Assembly: GCA_036272735.1 (NCBI GenBank)
Contig: DATAYF010000043.1
Location: forward strand, 1-10,105
Length of the DNA: 10,105 nt
Direction of reading: 5' to 3'
Origin: DATAYF01 sp036272735
Lineage (GTDB): Bacteria > Chloroflexota > Ktedonobacteria > Ktedonobacterales > Ktedonobacteraceae
Below, piece after piece: positions 1 through 6,285 of this stretch (positions are counted from its first letter, which is position 1; each line of letters opens with the position of its first letter). The translations under genes and the position numbers were made by a program. Under the pieces are notes generated by a model that was not told the origin of the DNA, did not search any database, and saw only the letters and a list, made by a program, of their open reading frames with translations.

Positions 1-7
1 CCGATCT

Positions 8-57
8 GCAAAAGGGATGAGCTGTTGCGGGCACACGCAACAGCTCATCCCTTTTGC
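8..57 (-). terminator. Perfect 22-bp hairpin, probable apt terminator
   Basis: Arms 8-29 and 36-57 are perfectly complementary, with a 6-nt loop (30-35). It begins 11 bases beyond the apt stop codon. The stem carries an A4 run near its outer left end and a matching T4 run near its outer right end, so the U-tract lies inside the stem rather than after it. The symmetry would let it act in both directions, for example also for a gene lying left of the window. Confidence 0.7.
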
Positions 58-68
58 CCACTTCCTAA

Positions 69-602
69 TTAATACTGAATCAGCGCGAAGACATCGTGAC
101 CATGCAAGCGTTCACGGCCCTTGAGGAAGGAAAGCTCAGCCAGGAAGGCCACGCCCGCGATATGGCCGCCGAGTTCTTCGACCAGATCAATGGATGCCGC
201 CACCGTCCCGCCAGTTGCCAACAGATCATCCACGATCAGCACGCGTTCACCCGGCTTGAGTGCATCGGTATGCATCTCAACCACGTTTGTGCCATATTCC
301 AGCGCGTACTCGACATTAATCGTTTGCGCTGGGAGCTTACCAAACTTGCGCACAGGCACAAAGCCGCAATTGAGCAAGTAGGCCAGTGGTGCCGCGAAAA
401 TAAAACCTCGTGACTCCACACCAATAACCGTTTGAATACCTGCACCCGCGTAATGGGCCGCCATACGTTCTAGAGCAGCACGGAAGGCCGCGGCATCCTG
501 CAACAATGGGGTAATATCTTTAAACAGGACGCCTTGCTGGGGGAAATCCTGGATATCGCGAACGTAATCTTCCAGGCGTATAGGCTCAGATGTTGAAGCC
601 AT
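69..602 (-). CDS. apt: Adenine phosphoribosyltransferase
   Basis: This cytoplasmic enzyme converts adenine and PRPP to AMP and pyrophosphate in purine salvage. The 177-residue product matches the usual family length (about 170-180). Visible motifs are GVLFKDITPLL near residue 24, ESRGF at 63-67, and the PRPP-binding loop VLIVDDLLATGGT at 121-133 with its paired Asp. The start at 602 (MASTSEP) is preferred over an in-frame ATG at 662: it gives the family's normal N-terminus and has GAGGAG at 613-618, 10 nt upstream. Two common family positions are altered: FPQQG where FP(K/R)PG is usual, and RKFGKLP where RKPGKLP is usual. A promoter at 680-708 and a hairpin at 8-57 suggest it is its own transcription unit, though read-through from mscL is possible because no hairpin follows mscL. 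Confidence 0.96.
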   Translation of the reverse strand: MASTSEPIRLEDYVRDIQDFPQQGVLFKDITPLLQDAAAFRAALERMAAHYAGAGIQTVIGVESRGFIFAAPLAYLLNCGFVPVRKFGKLPAQTINVEYALEYGTNVVEMHTDALKPGERVLIVDDLLATGGTVAASIDLVEELGGHIAGVAFLAELSFLKGRERLHGHDVFALIQY

Positions 603-679
603 GAACAGTTTTCTCCTCTTACTACGAAACGAAATGAGATGATAACCAGGGGATATCTTCAATCCCTAATCCATGTGCA

Positions 680-708
680 AGTATACTCTAGCCTCTTGTC
701 CCATGCAA
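680..708 (-). promoter_or_regulatory. Sigma-70-type promoter for apt
   Basis: Read on the minus strand, TTGCAT (703-708) and TATACT (680-685) are separated by exactly 17 bp. Transcription would begin near 673 and give a leader of about 70 nt before the apt start at 602. The spacing and a 5/6 -10 match make this one of the better promoter calls in the window. Confidence 0.6.
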
Positions 709-733
709 GCCAAACAAAACGTGGGTACACGCG

Positions 734-1282
734 CTAAGATTGCGGCGAATAATGTTGTGGAAAAGGCTGCTGATTTACCGGTTGAAAAGATTGATCAGCA
801 GGTGGCAATTGTGCCGTGCAATACGCGCAACGCGTGGCCTTCAGCGGGACGGTACTGAGACAGAACGGGCAGTCACGCGTGGTGGGCGCCTCGGCTGGCT
901 TGCGTGCTGTCATACGATCTTGTAGGGCAGTAACCGGCTTGACTACAAAGAAATACACCACAAAGGCAATAATGAAAAAACTGAGGATCACAGTAATCAG
1001 ATCGCCATAGGCGAAACCCTGCCAGGTAGCACTGGCAAACGTTTTCGGGTTGAAGCCAGTTGGTCCACTAATGAGCTTAATAAACCAGCCAATCAGTGGC
1101 GTAATAAAATCTTTGACAAAACCTGTCACGACACTCGTAAATGCAGCACCAATCACAATGCCAACAGCCAGGTCAACGACGTTGCCACGCAAAATAAATT
1201 TGCGGAAACCGCCGAGCGATTCCCAACCTGTATGGAGACCGCGGCCGCCCAGGTCCCGCAACGAATCAAATCTGCTATCCAT
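734..1282 (-). CDS. mscL: Large-conductance mechanosensitive channel, with Cys-rich tail
   Basis: MscL is a homopentameric inner-membrane channel that opens on membrane tension and releases solutes during hypo-osmotic shock. The first transmembrane/gate segment, FILRGNVVDLAVGIVIGAAF (residues 29-48), is diagnostic. A second hydrophobic segment lies at about 94-116, after a periplasmic loop. The start at 1282 (MDSRFDSL) has GGGAG at 1289-1293, 6 nt upstream; in-frame ATGs at 1300 and 1333 lack this support. The 182-residue product is longer than the common 130-150. After TM2 it carries CPFC...CAYC (Cys 138, 141, 152, 155), a zinc-ribbon-like pattern, followed by a Pro/Gln-rich end. I believe similar Cys-rich tails occur in other MscL proteins, but zinc binding is inferred. 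No clear terminator separates it from apt. Confidence 0.95.
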   Translation of the reverse strand: MDSRFDSLRDLGGRGLHTGWESLGGFRKFILRGNVVDLAVGIVIGAAFTSVVTGFVKDFITPLIGWFIKLISGPTGFNPKTFASATWQGFAYGDLITVILSFFIIAFVVYFFVVKPVTALQDRMTARKPAEAPTTRDCPFCLSTVPLKATRCAYCTAQLPPADQSFQPVNQQPFPQHYSPQS

Positions 1283-1395
1283 GTTATGCTCCCAATACAT
1301 TTGTTTGTCATAAATAGTAACGTGTATCACCACAAGTGCGCACCAGTTGCAGCCAATCCCAACTAACGCGATGTGTAAGTTTCACAAAACAAGGA

Positions 1396-1466
1396 CCAGG
1401 GGCGGTAGCCCCTGGCGGGGTGTGGGGTGTCCCCACCTACCCTTTCTCCTTGCCGCCGAAGGCGGC
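1396..1466. repeat. Three stacked GC-rich hairpins in the mscL-mutS2 gap
   Basis: The 334-bp gap 1283-1616 holds no convincing gene. It contains CCAGGGGC/GCCCCTGG (1396-1403/1408-1415), GTGGGG/CCCCAC (1422-1427/1431-1436) and GCCGCC/GGCGGC (1452-1457/1461-1466). Read on the minus strand, the first is followed by a T-rich run (TCCTTGTTTTG), so it could back up mutS2 termination. The compact stacking of simple palindromes looks like a dispersed intergenic repeat; that is inference, since only one copy is visible here. Confidence 0.5.
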
Positions 1467-1554
1467 GAAAAAAACGTGCACATCGGTTTAACTACATGCG
1501 TTATAGTACCATATATCCCGACCAGGGACTATCTGCCTATGACTTTTTTCGCCG

Positions 1555-1608
1555 AATACATAAATAATGCAGGGAAAGCTATGGCTTTCCCTGCATTATT
1601 TATGTATT
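1555..1608 (-). terminator. Perfect 25-bp hairpin, probable mutS2 terminator
   Basis: Arms 1555-1579 and 1584-1608 pair without mismatch around a 4-nt loop (TATG). It starts 9 bases after the mutS2 stop. The outer half of the stem is A/T-rich and the inner half GC-rich, so on either strand the 3' arm ends in a U-rich stretch. No target-site duplication or terminal-repeat features suggest a mobile element. Confidence 0.75.
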
Positions 1609-1616
1609 GTAATTGT

Positions 1617-4130
1617 TTACGCACTCAGCTTGATCACTGTAACGCCATCACCGCCCTCATTTGGGGGGGCGGGATTGTACGATTTTACCAGGGGATGGTG
1701 TGTCAACTGCTCACGCACGGCGGCACGTAATGCGCCGGTCCCTTTCCCGTGCAGGATGCGTACAGAAGCCAGGCCCGACAACGCGGCGTTATTGAGGTAG
1801 GTATCCAATTCCTCTAGCGCATCCTCGACACGCCAGCCACGCATATCGAGCTGTGTATTGACCGGTTCCCGATCTTCCAGGCGTGGCAGTACAACAGAAC
1901 GTTCCATGACGACCGCCTTCCGTTTGCTGATACGCTCGATGTTATTGCTGTCTACACGCAAGCGCAGCGAGCCCATTTGCACCTCGGCCGAACTATGGTC
2001 GGGCGAGAGACCCACCAGCTCAGCCGTTTGATTGAAGCTGAGTACACGCACGCTGTCGCCAATCTGTAGCGGTCCGTCCAGTCGTTGTGCCTCTGGTTCG
2101 GCCTTGCGTGGGCGTCGTGGCTCTGGTATCGACGTAACTTTCTCTTCAAGCTGGCGTGCACGCTGGCGTGCACTCCCCAGACGCTCGTGCGTCAGGTTGG
2201 CGTGGCGCACATCAAGCTTGATTTTGCCAAGCTCGGAGAGCACGGTATCCAACTCGCGCCGCGCCTGCGCACGTGCCTCGTTGAGGATACGTACCCGCTC
2301 CTCTTCAAGCTGGTGTCGCTCCTCCTCAAGCTGCTTGCGCTGGTATTCGGCCTCTACCCGCTCCATGTTTAAGTTGAAACGTTCGTCCTCGACCACTTTG
2401 CGCTCGGATTGCAAGCCCTCAAGCAAGTTCTCCATGCGCACACCGGCGCTGCCTAGAAATTCACGCGACTGCTCGATAATACGCCCGTTCAGGCCAAGAC
2501 GACCGGCAATCGCCAGCGCGTTACTCAGGCCCGGCAGGCCGATGCTCAGCTTGTAGGTTGGCGATAGGGTCTCGATGTTGAATTCAACAGAGGCGTTAAC
2601 TACGCCTTCCTGCTCGTGCGCGAAGGCTTTCAACTCCGAATAATGCGTTGTGGCGACCGTGGTAATGTGCCGTTCGAGCAGGTAGGTCAGGATGGCGCGA
2701 GCCAGCGCGGAACCTTCGCTCGGATCTGTGCCCGCGCCCAATTCGTCGAGCAGCACCAGGAAACGTGCGCGGTGCCTGGCTAATCTCGCCAGCAGTTCAT
2801 CCGACATCGCGCCGCGAATGTTGGGGGCTGCCTTGCGCTGTTCCTCGTCGATACGGTTCAGAATCTCGATAATACGGCTCATGTGCGATGAGAAGGTACT
2901 CAGGCTCTGTTCGATGCTCTGCTCATCGCCGATATCGGCGAACACCTCCTCAAAAATCGCCATCTCCGAACCCTCGTCAACGGGGAGATGCAAGCCAACC
3001 TGTGCCATCAGCGCCAACAAACCAACCGTTTTCAAGGCCACTGTTTTACCACCGGTATTGGGTCCGGTCACGACGACCATGAAAAACTCGCGGCCAAGGT
3101 GAAAGTTCGTCGGCACCACCTTGCCGGTGAGTAAAGGATGGCGCGCGTTGTGCAGATCAATACGCCCTTCCTCGTTCAGACGTGGCTCGCTGGCACGCGT
3201 CAGGCGAGCATAGCGCGCTTTGGCAAGGTGCAGATCGAACTCGGCCAATAGTTCAACCACGCTCCTCAATGCTTCCGCTTCATTGCCAATTTCAGTCGAG
3301 AGCACACGCAAAATGCGCTCGATCTCCTGGCGTTCCTCAATCTGAAGCTGGCGCAACTGATTATTCAGCTCGACCACCACAATCGGCTCGACAAAAACGG
3401 TTGCGCCGCTCGCCGACTGGTCATGAACGATACCGCGCACCTGGCTACGCTGCTCGGCTTTGACCGGCACCACGTAGCGATCATTGCGCATCGTGACGAT
3501 CTGCTCTTGTAGCGCGCCACCAAAATCGTTGACCAGCGTGCGCAAGCGATCCTGTAAGCGCTGATTTGCACCACGCAGATCAAAGCGCAGCTTGCGCAAC
3601 GTCGGGCTGGCGGTATCCAGCACCTCACCCTCTTCGCTGACCGTCTCTTCGATACGCCGTGCAATCTGTGGACGTTGCGGGATGTCCATGCCCAGCGCAC
3701 GCAGCAGTGGGAAAAACGTGGGGTCGAGGCGTTCCAAAGCACGGGCGACGTAGAGCGAACTGCGTGTGGTTGCCAGCACGTCCACAAGGTCACTCGGACT
3801 CAAGACCCCGTCACGTGCTGCACGAGCCAGAAGAGGACGAATATCATGAGCCCCGCGTACACCAATATCGGCGTGCAGGTCGATGAGCCGCGAAGCTTCG
3901 CTGGTAAAGGCCTGTCGTTGGCGCGCCTCGTCCAGATCTGCCGTTGGACGCAGATCTTGCACCAATTGTTTACTGGCCGAAAATGCGGCCTCTCGTGCGA
4001 CTTTCTCCAAGATTTTGGGAAATTCTAGTGTTGATAAACTTTTCTCGTGCATAATTGGGTCGATGAGTCCTTTAACAAACACATGCGCCCCTGGCTCGGG
4101 CGCAGCAGCAAATCTTCCTACTTGTTTCAT
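1617..4130 (-). CDS. mutS2: Endonuclease MutS2 with Smr domain
   Basis: MutS2 is an ABC-type ATPase related to MutS. It lacks the mismatch-recognition domain and is linked to suppression of recombination and, in Bacillus, rescue of collided ribosomes. Seen here, numbered from 4130: Walker A GPNTGGKT at 356-363; the GDEQSIEQSLSTFSSH signature at 401-416; Walker B with LLDELGAGTDP at 460-470; TTHY at 494-497; a highly charged coiled coil at about 565-665; a small beta domain at about 687-735; and a C-terminal Smr domain with LDMRG (761-765) and HGKGTGALR (794-802). The length, 837, exceeds B. subtilis MutS2 (785), partly through a charged insertion at about 427-455. The start is uncertain. Family similarity begins at Met27 (MHEKSLSTLEF, position 4052), but its AAGGA lies about 15 nt away, and the 4130 start has no Shine-Dalgarno at all. 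Confidence 0.96.
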   Translation of the reverse strand: MKQVGRFAAAPEPGAHVFVKGLIDPIMHEKSLSTLEFPKILEKVAREAAFSASKQLVQDLRPTADLDEARQRQAFTSEASRLIDLHADIGVRGAHDIRPLLARAARDGVLSPSDLVDVLATTRSSLYVARALERLDPTFFPLLRALGMDIPQRPQIARRIEETVSEEGEVLDTASPTLRKLRFDLRGANQRLQDRLRTLVNDFGGALQEQIVTMRNDRYVVPVKAEQRSQVRGIVHDQSASGATVFVEPIVVVELNNQLRQLQIEERQEIERILRVLSTEIGNEAEALRSVVELLAEFDLHLAKARYARLTRASEPRLNEEGRIDLHNARHPLLTGKVVPTNFHLGREFFMVVVTGPNTGGKTVALKTVGLLALMAQVGLHLPVDEGSEMAIFEEVFADIGDEQSIEQSLSTFSSHMSRIIEILNRIDEEQRKAAPNIRGAMSDELLARLARHRARFLVLLDELGAGTDPSEGSALARAILTYLLERHITTVATTHYSELKAFAHEQEGVVNASVEFNIETLSPTYKLSIGLPGLSNALAIAGRLGLNGRIIEQSREFLGSAGVRMENLLEGLQSERKVVEDERFNLNMERVEAEYQRKQLEEERHQLEEERVRILNEARAQARRELDTVLSELGKIKLDVRHANLTHERLGSARQRARQLEEKVTSIPEPRRPRKAEPEAQRLDGPLQIGDSVRVLSFNQTAELVGLSPDHSSAEVQMGSLRLRVDSNNIERISKRKAVVMERSVVLPRLEDREPVNTQLDMRGWRVEDALEELDTYLNNAALSGLASVRILHGKGTGALRAAVREQLTHHPLVKSYNPAPPNEGGDGVTVIKLSA

Positions 4131-4146
4131 ATAAAATAGCTATTGT

Positions 4147-4175
4147 AAGATACCATATTTTACGAGAGGAAACAA
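4147..4175 (-). promoter_or_regulatory. Possible mutS2 promoter
   Basis: On the minus strand, TTGTTT (4170-4175) and TATCTT (4147-4152) are separated by 17 bp, placing transcription start near 4140. That would leave only about 10 nt before the 4130 ATG, or about 88 nt before the alternative start at 4052. Both hexamers are moderate matches. Confidence 0.3.
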
Positions 4176-4196
4176 TAATGGGGTTTTCGTTTCTCT

Positions 4197-4210
4197 ATAT
4201 ACAAGTATAT
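4197..4210. promoter_or_regulatory. AT-rich 14-bp palindrome upstream of mutS2
   Basis: ATATAC-AA-GTATAT is a perfect dyad about 70 bp upstream of the mutS2 reading frame, between the hexosaminidase hairpin and the mutS2 promoter candidate. Size and symmetry suit a dimeric repressor site, but AT-rich palindromes of this size also arise by chance. Confidence 0.25.
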
Positions 4211-4266
4211 CAAGCAGCGAAAAATGATGAGCGCAATGATCAAACATCATCGATGGTCTCGGAGGC

Positions 4267-4313
4267 CATAGATAAGTGTGTATGGTATCCGAGACCATAC
4301 ACACTTATCTATG
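4267..4313 (-). terminator. Perfect 20-bp hairpin, probable hexosaminidase terminator
   Basis: Arms 4267-4286 and 4294-4313 pair perfectly around a 7-nt loop. It lies 44 bases past the hexosaminidase stop. An 11-nt segment at 4253-4263 is an exact reverse complement of 4288-4298, which covers most of the loop and part of one arm, so an alternative or pseudoknotted fold is possible. Confidence 0.65.
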
Positions 4314-4320
4314 CATTGTG

Positions 4321-4370
4321 ACAACTGCATTCCTCAGGCGGAATCATATGATGCGTCCTACTGCAGTTGT
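4321..4370 (-). repeat. Inverted repeat across the hexosaminidase stop codon
   Basis: ACAACTGCA (4321-4329) and TGCAGTTGT (4362-4370) are perfect 9-bp arms with 32 bp between them. Inside lies a second short dyad, ATTCC/GGAAT (4329-4333/4340-4344). The right arm is within the last codons of the hexosaminidase gene and the left arm beyond its stop, so the transcript can fold here just ahead of the main terminator hairpin. Confidence 0.4.
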
Positions 4371-5977
4371 TCGTCTATGCTCATATCGAGCACTGTGGTA
4401 GCATCCACTGGTTGTGCGAGGGCATAGCCAGGCGCGTGACCAACTTGCTCGATGAGCGCGACAAAGCTGGCGTAGTCGTCTTTGTCAGTTGACGCGCCCC
4501 AATTTTTTAGCGCTAGAGCACGCAATGGTCCCATGATGCCGGATGCAACCTCTTGCTCGCTCTCGACTTCGGGATAATCGCACCACACGTGCAGCTTGGA
4601 ACCCAGATTGAAGGGATGACGTGGCTCCAGTTCACCGCCGCCGCTGAAAACGTGCGGATCGAACTGCTCGTAAATCTCCTGCGCCGTAGCCTTCCAGGTC
4701 CTTCTGCCCTTGCTGGTCAGCACATAATAGAGCAGATCCCCGCTACCGTTGCCATTCATGATAGGCATGCCCTGGTTAACGATCTCTTGTGGCGTCAATG
4801 AGTCTGACGACGCGGTCCAGTGCTCATAAATCATGTTGTTGTCCAGCGGTATCGCGTCTGCGCTATGTAAGCCATCGTTCCAGACGCGTGTCACCTTGCC
4901 GTGCGCCCTCACGATAGCGTTGGCCCAGTTTACGAAGCCCAGGTATGTATCGCGTGCGCTGGCCTGAGCGCCGTAATGCTGCCGCGCGAAGGCTGCAAGC
5001 TGTGGGTAGGGTTCATAGCCGGTATACATTAAATATTCATCAGCGCCAATGTGCCAGTAAGGACCAGGAAACAGTGGAAGGAACTCTTCCAATATGTCCT
5101 GCATCAGACGATACGATGCTTCTTGCGCCAGGTCAATATCGCCGCTACAGCGCTCACCTTGCGCGTTATTCAACTGCAATTCGGGATGGGCCGCCAAAAT
5201 TGTATCCATATGACCAGGCATATCGATTTCTGGCACAATTGTGACGTGATAACGCTGCGCGAGTGTAATCAGCGCCTGTATGTCAGCCTTCGTATAGTGC
5301 TGAGGTGAGACAATTTCCGGGTGCTGTTCACTTTGCAGGCGAAAGCCCTTGTTATCCGAAACATGAAAGTGAAAATAATTGTATTTCAGGTAGGCCAGCT
5401 CGCGAATATGGCTCTCCAACCAGGGCAGCGAAAAATATTTGCGCCCCATGTCGACCATCAGGCTGCGTTCGGGGTAATCGGGCCAATCACAAGCAATACC
5501 GCCAGGTAGTGACGTGTTTTGCTTCAACAGTTGCAGCAGTGTACGCGTCCCATAAAAAACGCCATGCTCACTACCAGCACGAATTACCACACGCTCATTC
5601 ACCTCCATCACGTACGCCTCTTTATTGGAGGTTGCCACGCTTGCATCCAGCGTAAGCACGATATCACCAGCGCGGCTATCCTGGCTGGTTCCGACACACA
5701 CGGCTAGTTCCTGATCGAGCAACTGCTGTACGTCCTCGGCGAACGCTTCAGCGGTCGCCTGTAATTGCGCGGCACTGTTCTGGTCGAGCAGCACGCGCGA
5801 GGTCGCATTCAAAACGAAGTACGCGGGACTGCTGGTCCACTGCTTCAGGGGAGGAATGACATGTGGTACGTCAATAGTGATTTCTTTGCTGGCAACCGAG
5901 CCGGTCGAAGTGGTGTAGAAAGGGAGAAACGCTAACGAAAACAAGGTTTTACAGGTGTGTAAGAGGGACAAAATCAT
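4358..5977 (-). CDS. Glycoside hydrolase family 20 beta-N-acetylhexosaminidase
   Basis: The family removes terminal N-acetylglucosamine or N-acetylgalactosamine residues, for example from chitin fragments or glycoproteins, by substrate-assisted catalysis. An N-terminal GH20b-type domain spans about 36-165 and the TIM barrel about 168-500. The signature HIGADEY (309-315) carries the catalytic Asp313-Glu314 pair. Also visible are MVDMGRKYF (174-182), HFHVSDNKGFRLQSE (203-217), PEIDMPGHM (249-257) and VWCDYPE (464-470). The N-terminus (K10, then a hydrophobic run TLFSLAFLPF) looks like a weak signal peptide, so export is likely but not certain. AGGAAGG (5981-5987) lies only 3 nt from ATG 5977; a TTG at codon 3 would have a more usual 9-nt spacing. 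It is transcribed away from the kinase gene. Confidence 0.93.
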   Translation of the reverse strand: MILSLLHTCKTLFSLAFLPFYTTSTGSVASKEITIDVPHVIPPLKQWTSSPAYFVLNATSRVLLDQNSAAQLQATAEAFAEDVQQLLDQELAVCVGTSQDSRAGDIVLTLDASVATSNKEAYVMEVNERVVIRAGSEHGVFYGTRTLLQLLKQNTSLPGGIACDWPDYPERSLMVDMGRKYFSLPWLESHIRELAYLKYNYFHFHVSDNKGFRLQSEQHPEIVSPQHYTKADIQALITLAQRYHVTIVPEIDMPGHMDTILAAHPELQLNNAQGERCSGDIDLAQEASYRLMQDILEEFLPLFPGPYWHIGADEYLMYTGYEPYPQLAAFARQHYGAQASARDTYLGFVNWANAIVRAHGKVTRVWNDGLHSADAIPLDNNMIYEHWTASSDSLTPQEIVNQGMPIMNGNGSGDLLYYVLTSKGRRTWKATAQEIYEQFDPHVFSGGGELEPRHPFNLGSKLHVWCDYPEVESEQEVASGIMGPLRALALKNWGASTDKDDYASFVALIEQVGHAPGYALAQPVDATTVLDMSIDEQLQ

Positions 5978-5987
5978 CTACCTTCCT

Positions 5988-6011
5988 AAGAATAGCCTCG
6001 ATGCTATTCTT
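5988..6011 (-). promoter_or_regulatory. Leader hairpin touching the hexosaminidase Shine-Dalgarno
   Basis: AAGAATAGC (5988-5996) and GCTATTCTT (6003-6011) form a perfect 9-bp stem with a 6-nt loop in the transcript leader. The stem ends at the very base next to AGGAAGG (5981-5987). It could stabilise the 5' end or influence ribosome access; no known riboswitch is recognised. Confidence 0.4.
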
Positions 6012-6171
6012 GCATCAAACGACACTATACGAATCTACTTTATTTGCTACTGTATAAGACGAAGCAACGAAATACGTGGTAACATGCACATACAACGTCT
6101 TTTCACCCTGATCAGGTGACGGAGGCCGACACGTTCGCGCTTTTCGACCTATGGATGCCCCTGACACTTAT

Positions 6172-6200
6172 TTGATTAACTGCGCGTGTCTATCTATGTA
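6172..6200 (+). promoter_or_regulatory. Weak promoter candidate for the kinase gene
   Basis: TTGATT (6172-6177) and TATGTA (6195-6200) are separated by 17 bp. The -35 is good (4/6) but the -10 poor (3/6). Transcription would begin near 6207, just ahead of the hairpin at 6214-6243. Confidence 0.25.
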
Positions 6201-6213
6201 AACAAAAGAGAGC

Positions 6214-6243
6214 AAGCACGCTTTTTCGTGGAAAGACGTGCTT
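6214..6243 (+). promoter_or_regulatory. Leader hairpin upstream of the kinase
   Basis: AAGCACG (6214-6220) pairs with CGTGCTT (6237-6243). The stem continues inward past one bulged A as CTTT/AAAG, with further T-G pairs. It would sit at the start of the kinase mRNA. It may be a 5' stabiliser or a regulatory fold; no named RNA family matches by eye. Confidence 0.35.
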
Positions 6244-6285
6244 TGCATAAAGCTCACGATCTACCAAAAAAGACCGTAGGAACCC

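Larger units (their letters stand above)
6012..6285. other. Divergent intergenic region between hexosaminidase and kinase
   Basis: The full gap between the two genes is 5978-6285. No gene is supported in it. Besides the two leader hairpins annotated separately, it contains a perfect 10-bp palindrome CCTGATCAGG at about 6109-6118. I found no convincing minus-strand promoter for the hexosaminidase. Confidence 0.4.

Noticed and set aside
1555..1608. Perfect palindrome as a MITE or insertion-sequence remnant
   Set aside because: No target duplication, no transposase and unrelated arms compared with the other two hairpins; position right after a stop codon fits a terminator better.
2032..2556. 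174-codon plus-strand open frame inside mutS2
   Set aside because: It lies antisense to a fully conserved MutS2 region; its Ser/Arg-rich composition is the usual antisense shadow, with no ribosome site or recognisable domain.
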